Part shown: in pieces, positions 48,908 to 57,618 of the stretch
Position numbering within the stretch: the stretch's first letter is position 1
How the letters are laid out: each line of letters starts with the position of its first letter
Source: Deltaproteobacteria bacterium HGW-Deltaproteobacteria-13
GTDB lineage: Bacteria > Desulfobacterota > Syntrophia > Syntrophales > Smithellaceae
Reading direction: 5' to 3'
DNA length: 64,000 nucleotides
NCBI GenBank assembly: GCA_002840555.1
Contig: PHBJ01000012.1
Coordinates: 1-64,000, forward strand
Notes under the pieces: generated by a model
What the model was told of the DNA's origin: nothing
What the model saw: only the letters and a program-made list of their open reading frames with translations
The model's database searches: none
Translations under genes and position numbers: made by a program

Positions 48908-49750
48908 CTACTGGCTTTTTCTTTCCTTCTCGATGAATTTAGTCGTATTACGAAAACTGAAAATGCACGGCAGAGAAAAATAATCCTGATATTTCTTTTT
49001 CAGATCCGCTTGTTTGTCCGGTTTTCCAATAGCATCGCCGATGGAAACAAAGTAATCCCTCATTGTCGCCAGAGCACTTTGATCCGAAATTTTCCCATGA
49101 CCGGGAATGAGGATTTTAATTTCATATTGTTTGGAAAGTGAATCAAGAACGCCTATCCATGAAGCTACGCTGGCCCCGCTCTTGGCATACAAAGCAGGGT
49201 GCATATCGATGAAAACCAAATCGCCGGTAACCAGCAGTTTGCGTTTTTCACAATAGACAATCACATCGTTCCATGTATGCGCCCGTCCCATATTGCGAAC
49301 ATGCACAATCTCGCTCCCGACATTAATCACTTTTTCTTCGCCGGTTTTTAAAACAACATCAGGATACCTGCTGGTTTTTTTAGATTCGTTGTTCCACTGT
49401 TCAGCGGTGTAGGCTCCGGAAATGATTTTTGCCGACGGATAAAGAGAGTTGCCGCCGGTATGATCGAAGTGCGCGTGCGTATTAACGATTGTGATATCAG
49501 AGGCCTTCACGGTTTCTCTGAGTTTTTCTGCCGCCTTTTTCATCTTTGTATCAACGACCAGAGCTTTGGAGCCATCTTCGGAAATCAGTACTATCGAGTT
49601 TCCGCCGCCGCCAAGATATACCGTCAATTGCGGGTCAATCTGGACAGTTTCCACTTTCACGAATTGCTGTTTTATCTTGCCGTAATAAAAACCACCAACG
49701 GCTAAACACGCAACGATTAACAAAATAAGGATAAGCAGAAATTTTTTCAT
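48908..49750 (-). CDS. Exported metallo-beta-lactamase-fold hydrolase (class B-like)
   Basis: From ATG 49750 (GGAGG 4 bases upstream on the minus strand) the product is 280 residues. It has a membrane anchor or signal segment (residues 5-24), then a metallo-beta-lactamase domain with HAHFDHTGG (HxHxDH), GRAHTWNDVIVY, LVTGDLVF and IPGHG. The overall layout is like SoxH/quinoprotein-relay or B-lactamase-like hydrolases; the substrate is unknown. Upstream in-frame extension to 49801 overlaps the neighbouring gene and is rejected. It probably shares a transcript with the lytic transglycosylase gene upstream. Confidence 0.85.
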   Translation of the reverse strand: MKKFLLILILLIVACLAVGGFYYGKIKQQFVKVETVQIDPQLTVYLGGGGNSIVLISEDGSKALVVDTKMKKAAEKLRETVKASDITIVNTHAHFDHTGGNSLYPSAKIISGAYTAEQWNNESKKTSRYPDVVLKTGEEKVINVGSEIVHVRNMGRAHTWNDVIVYCEKRKLLVTGDLVFIDMHPALYAKSGASVASWIGVLDSLSKQYEIKILIPGHGKISDQSALATMRDYFVSIGDAIGKPDKQADLKKKYQDYFSLPCIFSFRNTTKFIEKERKSQ

Positions 49751-49797
49751 GATACCTCCTTTTGACGCTGATATAGGCATTGCCAATGCAGGACCTT

Positions 49798-50679
49798 TCA
49801 CTCCTTGGTGTGAGTGTCCTGATCTTTCGCAGAAAAATAATTCCGGAGCCCGTCATAGATATAGAGAACCGCTTTGACGTAAACATCGCTGTGGTTATAG
49901 GCAAAAACGGCTTTATATTTACTGGCGCCATCATCTATATTTTCGCCCGACAGGTTATGTCTGTAAAGGTAGTTTTCCACACTGAAGATCGTATCTTCTA
50001 TGGAGAATGGATCGATATCATAATTAATTCCGTTGGAGTCTATGAAAAATGCCTGCAGGGAGGAAGGAATAAACTGTCCCCAGCCGATTGCGCCGGCATA
50101 TGAACTGGTGAAGTACTGTGGCGGATGTTCCGTCATCCGTGAAAATTTATAAAGCGCCGTGATTTCCCGAACAGCAAAATTCATCCGGTTTGCATAAATA
50201 TACTGAGACACTAAAGAATTGAATGCATAAAAATTCCCGCGCTGATGGTGATCGGCGAAATTTGTTTCAATACCGATAATGGCGGCGATCAATTCCTTGT
50301 GGATTCCGTGCTTCGCCTCGGCGCGCTGGAAAAGCTCAAGGCGGTCTTCGATGAACGGCTTCCCTTTTTCTATTTTGGCATCCACGCCCATTCGCGCGAA
50401 GTACCAGGCCGCATCGCGTTTCTTGTCATGATCGGTCTGCTTTTCCGCGGATTTCTTAAAATATTGATCTATGTTGGGGTAAATCCGGAAAGTGTCATTT
50501 TGAATCTGTTCGTCGAACCATTCACCGGGGACTCCGTTCGCCATCAGACGCTGTTTCAGTTCTGCAATTTTAACCGGGACAACGGAATCAGGAATTTTCT
50601 TAACCTGCTCATTGCTTACCGCGCAGCCCCAAAACATGAAGGTCATCAGAGCCATGATCAGTGAATATTTCAGTTTCAT
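49798..50679 (-). CDS. Lytic murein transglycosylase, MltB type (lipoprotein)
   Basis: This enzyme cleaves peptidoglycan non-hydrolytically. From ATG 50679 it has 293 residues with a lipoprotein signal (MFWGC lipobox, Cys near residue 19). GVPGEWFDEQI is the start of the MltB domain, the catalytic Glu is in AIIGIETNFA, then SYAGAIGWGQFIPSSL and AVFAYNHSDVYVKAVL. It is the first gene of a two-gene minus-strand unit. Confidence 0.9.
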   Translation of the reverse strand: MKLKYSLIMALMTFMFWGCAVSNEQVKKIPDSVVPVKIAELKQRLMANGVPGEWFDEQIQNDTFRIYPNIDQYFKKSAEKQTDHDKKRDAAWYFARMGVDAKIEKGKPFIEDRLELFQRAEAKHGIHKELIAAIIGIETNFADHHQRGNFYAFNSLVSQYIYANRMNFAVREITALYKFSRMTEHPPQYFTSSYAGAIGWGQFIPSSLQAFFIDSNGINYDIDPFSIEDTIFSVENYLYRHNLSGENIDDGASKYKAVFAYNHSDVYVKAVLYIYDGLRNYFSAKDQDTHTKE

Positions 50680-50900
50680 GTTATACGCTTTATATATGAA
50701 AATCATTTTCTGTCCATTATATTTTACCCTGTCAGGAGGCGCTTGTCCTGCTTGTGGGGTTTACTAGACAATAAACGATATTGTCAAACCGTTTTCGAAA
50801 CGGACTTTCTCTGTCTTTCCCAAGAGATGTATGCCCTTGTAATAACCCGGGGGTTAATGTATAAATCTTGCAAGTCTGGTGATTGTATCGGGAAAAAACA

Positions 50901-51629
50901 ATGCATTTAAAAGAAGTCATATTTCATCCCTGGAAATATCCGGTTGTAGATTGCTATCCTTTCAATCTGCCGCTTTTCCATGAAACAAAACAAGTAACAT
51001 TTGATTCACCGGTCACCTTATTCGTTGGTGAAAACGGCACGGGGAAATCCACTCTGCTGGAAGCCCTTGCCGCCGCCTGCAATATTCACATCTGGCGCGA
51101 TACGCAAAGGACCAGGCCGGATTATAATCCCTATGAGGATAAGTTTTATCAGTATCTGTCCGTCGGGTGGTCGAATGGCCGGGTGCCTGGTTCGTTTTTC
51201 GGATCAAAAGTGTTTCAATACTTTGCCGAGTTGGTGGATGAATGGGCGGCGGCCGATCGCGGCCAGTTGAATTATTTCGGCGGAAAGTCCCTGACCACCC
51301 AATCGCACGGACAATCTTTAATGTCATTTTTCCGCAGCCGCTATCAAATAAAAGGCCTTTACCTGCTGGATGAACCGGAAACAGCTCTATCCCCGCGTTC
51401 GCAGATAGAGCTTTTGGATATTCTGGAAAACATGAGCGCCGCCGGTCATGCACAATTTATCATCGCGACCCATTCGCCGATTTTACGGGCCTGTCCGCGG
51501 GCGAAAATCTATACTTTTGATCATTCCCCGATTCGGCGGATTCAATACGAACAAACCGATCATTATCTCGTCTATAGAGATTTTATGATAGATAGAAACA
51601 AGTATCTCAAACAAAACGAAGAAAAATAA
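50901..51629 (+). CDS. AAA-family ATPase (ABC-ATPase-like)
   Basis: A 242-residue P-loop ATPase from ATG 50901. Walker A is FVGENGTGKSTLLEAL (about residues 42-57). After an aromatic-rich linker come GKSLTTQSHGQSLMSFF and Walker B with LLDEPETALSPRSQIELL, then ATHSPIL. There are no membrane segments and no partner permease, so it is not a transporter subunit. It belongs to the widespread group of predicted ABC-type ATPases of unknown role. It is followed by the QueG-like gene after 18 bases. Confidence 0.85.
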   Translation: MHLKEVIFHPWKYPVVDCYPFNLPLFHETKQVTFDSPVTLFVGENGTGKSTLLEALAAACNIHIWRDTQRTRPDYNPYEDKFYQYLSVGWSNGRVPGSFFGSKVFQYFAELVDEWAAADRGQLNYFGGKSLTTQSHGQSLMSFFRSRYQIKGLYLLDEPETALSPRSQIELLDILENMSAAGHAQFIIATHSPILRACPRAKIYTFDHSPIRRIQYEQTDHYLVYRDFMIDRNKYLKQNEEK

Positions 51630-51647
51630 AAAAAGGATTGAAGGATT

Positions 51648-52781
51648 ATGCTGACCAAACAAGACATCATCGCTGAAGCCGCGCGTTTGAACTTTGCCGA
51701 TATCGGATTTACAAGCGCCGAACCATTCGTTTCTCAGAAGGAATATCTGCTTAAGCATCAGGAGGAATACGGCTGGGCGGAGGCCGTGGGCCTGGGGCTT
51801 CTTGCCGGGACCGATCCGAAAACGATTCTTGCCGGAGCGAAATCCATCATCGTCGTGCTGCAATCTTATTTTGAAGAATCTTTTCCCCTGGAGATGGAGC
51901 GTCATTTCGGCCGCTGTTATCTTGATGATGACCGTGTGACCAAGGACGGTCTGGCGCTTAAAATAAAGGCTTTCCGGAAATTCTTAAGGGAAGGCGGTAT
52001 TGATTCCAAAGTGCCTTTCAATCTGCCGCACCGCTTGTCGGCCGCGCGCGCCGGATTGGGAACTTTTGGCAAAAACTGTCTTTTTTACGCGCGGCGCGCC
52101 GCCTGCGAAAGTTCTTTTGTTTTTCCCATTGCTCTCGTGATTGATCATGAATTTGCAGAGGATGAACCAACTGTTTCCAGGGGTTGTCCCGACTGGTGCC
52201 GCAATGCCTGCGTGGCGGCTTGTCCCACCCGCGCCCTCAAGGGAGACGGAAAAATTGATCCCCGCCGCTGTATTTCCTTTCTGACTTATTACGGCGAAGG
52301 ACTGACACCGCTCGAACTTCGCGAACCGATGGGAATGAATGTGTACGGATGTGACCGCTGTCAAAATGTCTGTCCCCGCAATATCAACTGGCTGACACAG
52401 CAGAAACCTCTTAATCCCCGTGTTTCAGCCAAAGCCGCGAATTTCGGCCTTGCCGGCCTTCTGCATATGGACAAACCGTATTTCGTGCAGAACATCTGGC
52501 CGCACATGTTCTATATGTCCGCCGATGATCTCTGGCGCTGGAAGATGAATGCCGCCCGCGCCATGGGAAATAGTCTTAATCCGGCTTATGTCGCGGATCT
52601 CATCCGGGCCTTCAGGGAAAATCCTGATGAGCGCGTCCAATGCATGATTGCCTGGGCGCTGGGGCGCATTGGCAATAAAGAAGCGATGGCCGGACTGGAA
52701 GAATTTTCCGGGGACAGCACGGGTATGGTTAAGGAAGAAATCGAACAGGCCATGGCGGGAAGAGTGAAGAGTGAAGAGTGA
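51648..52781 (+). CDS. QueG-like double [4Fe-4S] protein with HEAT repeats
   Basis: The 377 residues resemble epoxyqueuosine reductase QueG: the N-terminal cobalamin-type domain, RLSAARAGLGTFGKNCLFY, two Fe-S sites and C-terminal HEAT-like repeats (DERVQCMIAWALGRIG). QueG reduces epoxyqueuosine in tRNA. The first cluster motif is odd: Cys180-x3-Cys184-x3-Cys188-x3-Cys192-Pro, where QueG has CxxCxxCxxxCP. The second (RRCISF...YGCDRCQNVCP) is normal. It could be a QueG paralogue with another substrate. Its stop codon lies inside a 7-bp tandem repeat. Confidence 0.78.
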   Translation: MLTKQDIIAEAARLNFADIGFTSAEPFVSQKEYLLKHQEEYGWAEAVGLGLLAGTDPKTILAGAKSIIVVLQSYFEESFPLEMERHFGRCYLDDDRVTKDGLALKIKAFRKFLREGGIDSKVPFNLPHRLSAARAGLGTFGKNCLFYARRAACESSFVFPIALVIDHEFAEDEPTVSRGCPDWCRNACVAACPTRALKGDGKIDPRRCISFLTYYGEGLTPLELREPMGMNVYGCDRCQNVCPRNINWLTQQKPLNPRVSAKAANFGLAGLLHMDKPYFVQNIWPHMFYMSADDLWRWKMNAARAMGNSLNPAYVADLIRAFRENPDERVQCMIAWALGRIGNKEAMAGLEEFSGDSTGMVKEEIEQAMAGRVKSEE

Positions 52782-52785
52782 AGAG
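52761..52785 (+). repeat. AGAGTGA tandem repeat at the end of the QueG-like gene
   Basis: Three and a half copies of AGAGTGA occur in a row. They encode the last residues (RVKSEE) and supply the TGA stop at 52779-52781. The heptamer number is prone to slippage, which would change the C terminus. Confidence 0.85.
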
Positions 52786-52832
52786 AGGCGGAGCGGCTTT
52801 GCATGTTCCGCCCTGCCGCTTAAAGGAAGTAT

Positions 52833-53312
52833 CTATTCTTCTTCAATCGCAATATCAGTGAGTTCAAAGTTGCGCGTCCCGCCGGGAGTTTTAACGCTGA
52901 TTTCACTGCCGATACGCTTGCCGATCAGGGCTTTGCCGATAGGAGATGTTACGGAAATTTTGTTTTGACTGATGTCGGATTCATAAGGGCCGAGCAGTTG
53001 ATATTTAATTTTTTCGCCGCTGTCAACATCTTCCAGGCTTACATAACATCCGAAAACCACTTTATCCGTACTCATTCCTTTTATATCGATAACATTGGCC
53101 AGGGCGAGTTGATTTTCCAGGTCCTGCTTCTTTCCATAGAGAAACGACTGCCTTTCCTTGGCGGCGGAATACTCGGCATTTTCGGAAATATCACCGTGAG
53201 CGCGCGCGACTTCAATATCACGGACATTTTCAGGAATGGACACATTCTTTATGATCTCGATGTCCTTTTTTAATTTTTCAAACCCCGCTTTGGTTATCGG
53301 TATTTTTTCCAT
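52833..53312 (-). CDS. greA: Transcription elongation factor GreA
   Basis: GreA rescues backtracked RNA polymerase by stimulating transcript cleavage. The 159 residues have the N-terminal coiled coil with ARAHGDISENAEYSAAKERQ, including the acidic tip that enters the secondary channel. The C-terminal FKBP-like domain has VTSPIGKALIGKRIGSEISVKTPGG. It is convergent with the QueG-like gene and divergent from moaA. Confidence 0.95.
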   Translation of the reverse strand: MEKIPITKAGFEKLKKDIEIIKNVSIPENVRDIEVARAHGDISENAEYSAAKERQSFLYGKKQDLENQLALANVIDIKGMSTDKVVFGCYVSLEDVDSGEKIKYQLLGPYESDISQNKISVTSPIGKALIGKRIGSEISVKTPGGTRNFELTDIAIEEE

Positions 53313-53487
53313 AATAACTCCAGATTATTTTGCTTATGTCCTGACGTGATTTGTTTAAAACGACGGGCAGGATAATCAGTTTAGATTTGTTTAATAGAGA
53401 ATAAGTACCCTGTCAAGAAACATTTAATAGCTCTGTCCGCACAATTATGGTATTTGAAGTAAGATAAAGAAATAAGGTTTTAAAAAT

Positions 53488-54480
53488 ATGCTTGATAAAT
53501 TCAACAGGGAAATAAATTACTTGCGTGTTTCCATCACGGACAGATGCAATCTGCGCTGCAGTTATTGCCGCCCCAAAGAAGGAATTTCTTTGCAGGGGCA
53601 TGAAGATATTTTGCGCTATGAGGAAATAATTCGCATCGTTTCCATCGCCGTAAAAATGGGATTGGTCAAGGTACGGGTAACGGGAGGCGAGCCGCTTGTC
53701 CGCAGGGGATTTGTTGACTTTCTTGCCGATCTGAAAAAAATCAGCGGTTTGCGGGATATCAGCCTGACGACAAACGGAATTCTTCTGGAACAATTCGCTC
53801 AAAATATTTATGATGCAGGCGTCAGCCGCATTAACATCAGTCTTGATTCACTCAATAAAGATAAGTATTTTCGCATTACCAGAGGCGGAAATCTTGATGA
53901 CGTTTTGCGAGGCATTGCCCGGGCGGAAGAGGTCGGTTTTTTCCCGATTAAAATCAACACCGTTGCCATCAAAGGTTTCAATGATGATGAGGCCGCTGAT
54001 TTTGTCCGATTGGCCGCGGAAAAGCCCTTTCAGGTGCGTTTCATTGAATTGATGCCGGTCGGGCATACAAATCTCGATTACGGTGAAGATTATATGCCGA
54101 CATGGCAATTAATTGAACAAATAAGCCGGCACTATGAACTTGAGCCGGTAAAAAACAAAAGAAACAAATCAGACGGTCCGGCAAAGATTTTTAAAATAAA
54201 AGGCGGACTGGGTGAAATCGGTTTTATTAATCCGGTAAGTGATCATTTTTGCTCGACCTGCAACCGCATGCGTCTCACGTCTGACGGGAAATTGAGGGTT
54301 TGCCTGCTGAATGAAGCGGAAATTGACTTAAAAAAGGCGCTGCGGGAAAATTGCAGCGACGCGGAACTGGAAAAGCTTATCCGGGACGCTGTATTATTAA
54401 AACCAAAACAGCACGATCTGATCTGCACGGACAATAGTGTAAAAAAATGCTACCGGAACATGTCGGAGATTGGTGGTTGA
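53488..54480 (+). CDS. moaA: GTP 3',8-cyclase MoaA
   Basis: MoaA is the radical SAM enzyme that starts molybdopterin synthesis from GTP. The 330 residues have the SAM cluster Cys20-x3-Cys24-x2-Cys27 (RCNLRCSYCRP) and VTGGEPLVRRG. The second cluster is Cys255-x2-Cys258-x13-Cys272. The protein ends MSEIGG, with the GG tail required by MoaA. No other mo-cofactor genes are in the window, so the rest of the pathway must be elsewhere. Confidence 0.95.
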   Translation: MLDKFNREINYLRVSITDRCNLRCSYCRPKEGISLQGHEDILRYEEIIRIVSIAVKMGLVKVRVTGGEPLVRRGFVDFLADLKKISGLRDISLTTNGILLEQFAQNIYDAGVSRINISLDSLNKDKYFRITRGGNLDDVLRGIARAEEVGFFPIKINTVAIKGFNDDEAADFVRLAAEKPFQVRFIELMPVGHTNLDYGEDYMPTWQLIEQISRHYELEPVKNKRNKSDGPAKIFKIKGGLGEIGFINPVSDHFCSTCNRMRLTSDGKLRVCLLNEAEIDLKKALRENCSDAELEKLIRDAVLLKPKQHDLICTDNSVKKCYRNMSEIGG

Positions 54481-54621
54481 AAAACAGTAATCAAAAGGAT
54501 ATATTTTCAATAGAATATATATCATCGCGTTAATAAGACGCGGGCGGAAAATGCCCGGTCAGCGAATCCCGAATAAATTTATCATGGATCTAAGGTGAAA
54601 GTTTAGCCAGGGACAACTTAA

Positions 54622-55407
54622 ATGTTTTTCGATCAAAAAACGGCCGGATTGTCCGGAGAAAGATTAAAAACACCGCGAAGCGATTATATCTTTGCGCGGC
54701 AGAAAGAACTTGTTTTAGATTTAGCGGCTCCGCTGCCGGGAGAGCGAATTCTTGATGTCGGCTGCGGCACGGGCAATCATTTGCAATTCTTTCGTGATAA
54801 GTGGTGCTCTCTGACGGGCATTGATTCCTCCCGGGAAAAACTGGAAATTGCCCGGCAAAAGTATGGCAATCATGCCGAATTCATTTCAGGCGAGACTCAG
54901 GATCTTCCCTTTTCCGACAATGAATTTGATATTGTCACCATCATTAATTTTCTGGAAATCGCCGATAGTCCGCTAAAAGTCATCCAGGAAGCAATCAGAG
55001 TATCCCGTAGCCGTGTTTTTATCGGATTTTTAAACAACTATTCCTTCGCGGGAACGAGACAAAGCTTGAAAAAAATATTCGGATTTCCACTTTCGCAGGA
55101 AATGCGCTTTTTCAGCTTTCCGGAAATAAGAAACATGGTGGAAATATCCGCCGGCGATACGACCGTTAAATGGGGCAGTGTTATTTATTTCCCCGGCATG
55201 GTTTACGCTCTTTCTGAGGAGCTGGAAGAAATGTTTCCTGTCCGGAAAAATCCACTCGGCGCATTCTTCGGTTTGACCTTTCCGGTGAAATACACTTACC
55301 GTACGGCGCAAAGCCCGATCATGAATTCATTTAATCTGAAGGCAAAAGCCCGCGACGCGGCTCCCGAAGCCGTGCGGGGCATGTTGAGGAGGCGGATAAA
55401 TGATTAA
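54622..55407 (+). CDS. SAM-dependent methyltransferase (class I)
   Basis: The 261 residues have a Rossmann methyltransferase core: motif I ILDVGCGTGNHLQFF (about residues 41-55), GIDSSREKLEIAR, then GETQDLPFSDNEFDIVTIIN. The C-terminal half lacks close family features, so the substrate is unknown. Its end overlaps the amrS start by 8 bases, indicating translational coupling to a radical SAM gene and possibly one pathway. Confidence 0.85.
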   Translation: MFFDQKTAGLSGERLKTPRSDYIFARQKELVLDLAAPLPGERILDVGCGTGNHLQFFRDKWCSLTGIDSSREKLEIARQKYGNHAEFISGETQDLPFSDNEFDIVTIINFLEIADSPLKVIQEAIRVSRSRVFIGFLNNYSFAGTRQSLKKIFGFPLSQEMRFFSFPEIRNMVEISAGDTTVKWGSVIYFPGMVYALSEELEEMFPVRKNPLGAFFGLTFPVKYTYRTAQSPIMNSFNLKAKARDAAPEAVRGMLRRRIND

Positions 55408-56410
55408 AGAAGCCATGCTCTACGAAAAACTTGACGGTCTGAACGTGCATTGCAATCTATGCGCGCACAGGTGCACCATTAAACCTGACCGGCGGGGCGT
55501 CTGCGGCGTAAGAGAAAATAGAGACGGTATTCTGTATTCTCTGGTTTACGGAACACTGATTGCCGAAAACATCGACCCCATCGAAAAAAAACCGTTCTTT
55601 CACGTTTATCCCGCATCCCGATCTTATTCCATTGCCACAGCGGGATGCAATCTCCGTTGCGACTTTTGCCAGAACCACGAAATTTCCCAGATGCCGCGCG
55701 CCACGCGGATGATAACCGGTGAAGATTTTCTGCCCGCGGAAATTGTGGCGAGGGCGAAGAAAAGCGGCGCAAAAACTATCGCCTATACGTATACCGAACC
55801 GACCATTTATTTCGAACTGGCTTACGATACCTCGAAAATTGCCATTGATAATGGCTTGAAAAATGTTTTTGTCACTAACGGTTTCATGACTGACGAAACC
55901 ATTGAAACGATAGCGCCGTATCTGACCGCCGCCAATGTGGACTTGAAATCCTTTCGCGATGAGTTTTACAAAAAACAATGCGGTGCCAGACTCAATCCCG
56001 TTCTGGAGAGCCTGAAAAAAATGAAAGAGATGGGAATCTGGGTGGAGATAACAACTTTATTGATTCCCTCCTTGAATGACAGTGAAGAAGAACTCAAAGA
56101 CATTGCGCAATTCATTGCAAGCCTCGGCGTTGAGACTCCCTGGCATATCAGCCGTTTTCATCCGCAGTTTAAGATGCAGAACCTGCCGGTAACGCCGCTC
56201 GCTTCCCTGCATAGCGCGGTCCAAACCGGAAAACAGGCCGGATTGAAATATGTCTACTGCGGCAACGTTCCCGGCGATAAAGGCGAAAACACCCATTGCT
56301 TTAACTGCGGCAATCTTCTGATTGAACGCTACGGTTTTCAAGTCAGCAGCATTAATCTTAAAGGTAATAAATGCTCGAACTGCGGGACGGAACTGGAGGG
56401 TATATTTTAA
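55400..56410 (+). CDS. amrS: AmmeMemoRadiSam system radical SAM enzyme AmrS
   Basis: The 336 residues begin with an N-terminal Cys segment (CNLCAHRCTI, GVCGVREN). The radical SAM cluster is Cys83-x3-Cys87-x2-Cys90 (GCNLRCDFCQNHEISQ). AYTYTEPTIYFELAYD follows, and the C-terminal zinc ribbon has HCFNCGNLLIERYGF and CSNCGTELEGIF. These match AmrS rather than pyruvate-formate-lyase activase. The partners AmrA and Memo (AmrB) are not in the window. GGAGGCGG before the ATG lies inside the methyltransferase gene. Confidence 0.88.
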   Translation: MIKEAMLYEKLDGLNVHCNLCAHRCTIKPDRRGVCGVRENRDGILYSLVYGTLIAENIDPIEKKPFFHVYPASRSYSIATAGCNLRCDFCQNHEISQMPRATRMITGEDFLPAEIVARAKKSGAKTIAYTYTEPTIYFELAYDTSKIAIDNGLKNVFVTNGFMTDETIETIAPYLTAANVDLKSFRDEFYKKQCGARLNPVLESLKKMKEMGIWVEITTLLIPSLNDSEEELKDIAQFIASLGVETPWHISRFHPQFKMQNLPVTPLASLHSAVQTGKQAGLKYVYCGNVPGDKGENTHCFNCGNLLIERYGFQVSSINLKGNKCSNCGTELEGIF

Positions 56411-56532
56411 AATAAATATTTTTTAGAGATTTATTCCTGTCAGAGATATTTTTCGATTCTGATTATAACCTTTCAAGTCGTAATCATGAAGGTTCTCTTC
56501 CCGAAACTTCTCGTGGACGTGAGTTCCCGGCA

Positions 56533-57618
56533 CTATTTATACCGTGAAAAATCAACGCCTCTCATCCGGCCGCGTTCTTCAAACCAGGCATCTTCATTGA
56601 CCGAAGGCGTCACAATTTGATCCTTTTCTTTACGAACCAACCGGACGGCCTCGCTCGGACAGGTGCTGACGCACAGGCCGCATCCGATGCATCGATTCTT
56701 GATTACATGGTAGGCATCGTCGCCTTCTTCTATAGCACCCACCTGACATCGTTCGTCCGCACATAACCCGCAGGAACTGCATTTATCCGCATCGATCTCG
56801 GCATAATAACTGGAATTGATAACCAGCGGGGCGGGAATGCCCAGTTCATTGATGGATCGCAACACGCCGCAGCAGCATTTACAGCAGTTGCAAATATAGA
56901 AGCCGCCGCCCTGTACATTATAGGTCAGATGGACAAGCCCTGCCTCTTCCGTCATTTTCATCAGGTCATGCGCCTCCTGTTTCGTCAGCACCTTGCCTAT
57001 AGGAGACTTGTCGAAAACCCCTGCCACGGGAGCCATCGCCAGACAGACCTGCATCGGACGGTCGCAGGGTTGCCCCAGCAGTTCCTTTTCTTTTTTACAG
57101 ACGCAGTCGTTGACCAGAAAAGACTGGTTGGCGTCAATAACATCGGAAACCTTCTCGTAAGATATAACCTCCTGCTGGCCGGATATTTCTTTTTCCACAG
57201 GCAATGTACGCATCAGTTGAGGCGTCTGCGAGAAAAACTGCTGACCGAAATACGGCGCATATTCCTCATTCAGTTGGGCGAATTCCTTATCCAGCCGTTC
57301 GAGCTGAAATTCATATATTCCGAAAACCCAGGGAATCATCCGAAAAACCCGGATTCCTCCGAAATTGATGGAAAAAAGCAGTCCGGTCTTCCCCATATCT
57401 TTGAGCTGTCTGTCCAGCTCTTCCAGAGGGCGGCCTGTCCTTTCGGCCACTTGCGGAGCTGTTTCAAAAGTCAGCCTCATATCGCAAAATAATTCGGCCT
57501 GCTCCGGCGTGAAAATCTTCTTGAGCATTTTAATCTCCGCGCCGCCCGGGGTTGAGGGAAAACCGTTGGGCAGGGTATCGAGTACCTTTGCCAGTTTATG
57601 ATATATTTCATCCGACAT
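56533..57618 (-). CDS. Multi-cluster Fe-S protein with winged-helix-like N terminus
   Basis: The 361 residues start at ATG 57618, with AAGGAGAAG upstream on the minus strand. Residues ~35-90 look like a winged helix (APQVAERTGRPLEELDRQL). Cysteines 172, 174, 185 and 192 may form one site. CNCCKCCCG at 243-251 is a dense motif. Two ferredoxin clusters follow: C280-x2-C-x2-C286-x4-C291, with one extra residue and no proline, and a normal CIGCGLCVSTCP at 310-321. It overlaps padR by 11 bases and lies opposite a flavoenzyme gene, so electron transfer to that enzyme is a reasonable guess. No function is established. Confidence 0.8.
   Translation of the reverse strand: MSDEIYHKLAKVLDTLPNGFPSTPGGAEIKMLKKIFTPEQAELFCDMRLTFETAPQVAERTGRPLEELDRQLKDMGKTGLLFSINFGGIRVFRMIPWVFGIYEFQLERLDKEFAQLNEEYAPYFGQQFFSQTPQLMRTLPVEKEISGQQEVISYEKVSDVIDANQSFLVNDCVCKKEKELLGQPCDRPMQVCLAMAPVAGVFDKSPIGKVLTKQEAHDLMKMTEEAGLVHLTYNVQGGGFYICNCCKCCCGVLRSINELGIPAPLVINSSYYAEIDADKCSSCGLCADERCQVGAIEEGDDAYHVIKNRCIGCGLCVSTCPSEAVRLVRKEKDQIVTPSVNEDAWFEERGRMRGVDFSRYK

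Noticed and set aside
52761-52785. CRISPR-like repeat
   Set aside because: It is a direct heptamer tandem without spacers, and no cas genes are in the window.
56467-56494. AACCTT/AAGGTT hairpin between amrS and the Fe-S gene as a bidirectional terminator
   Set aside because: The stem is short and bulged and has no T-run on either side.
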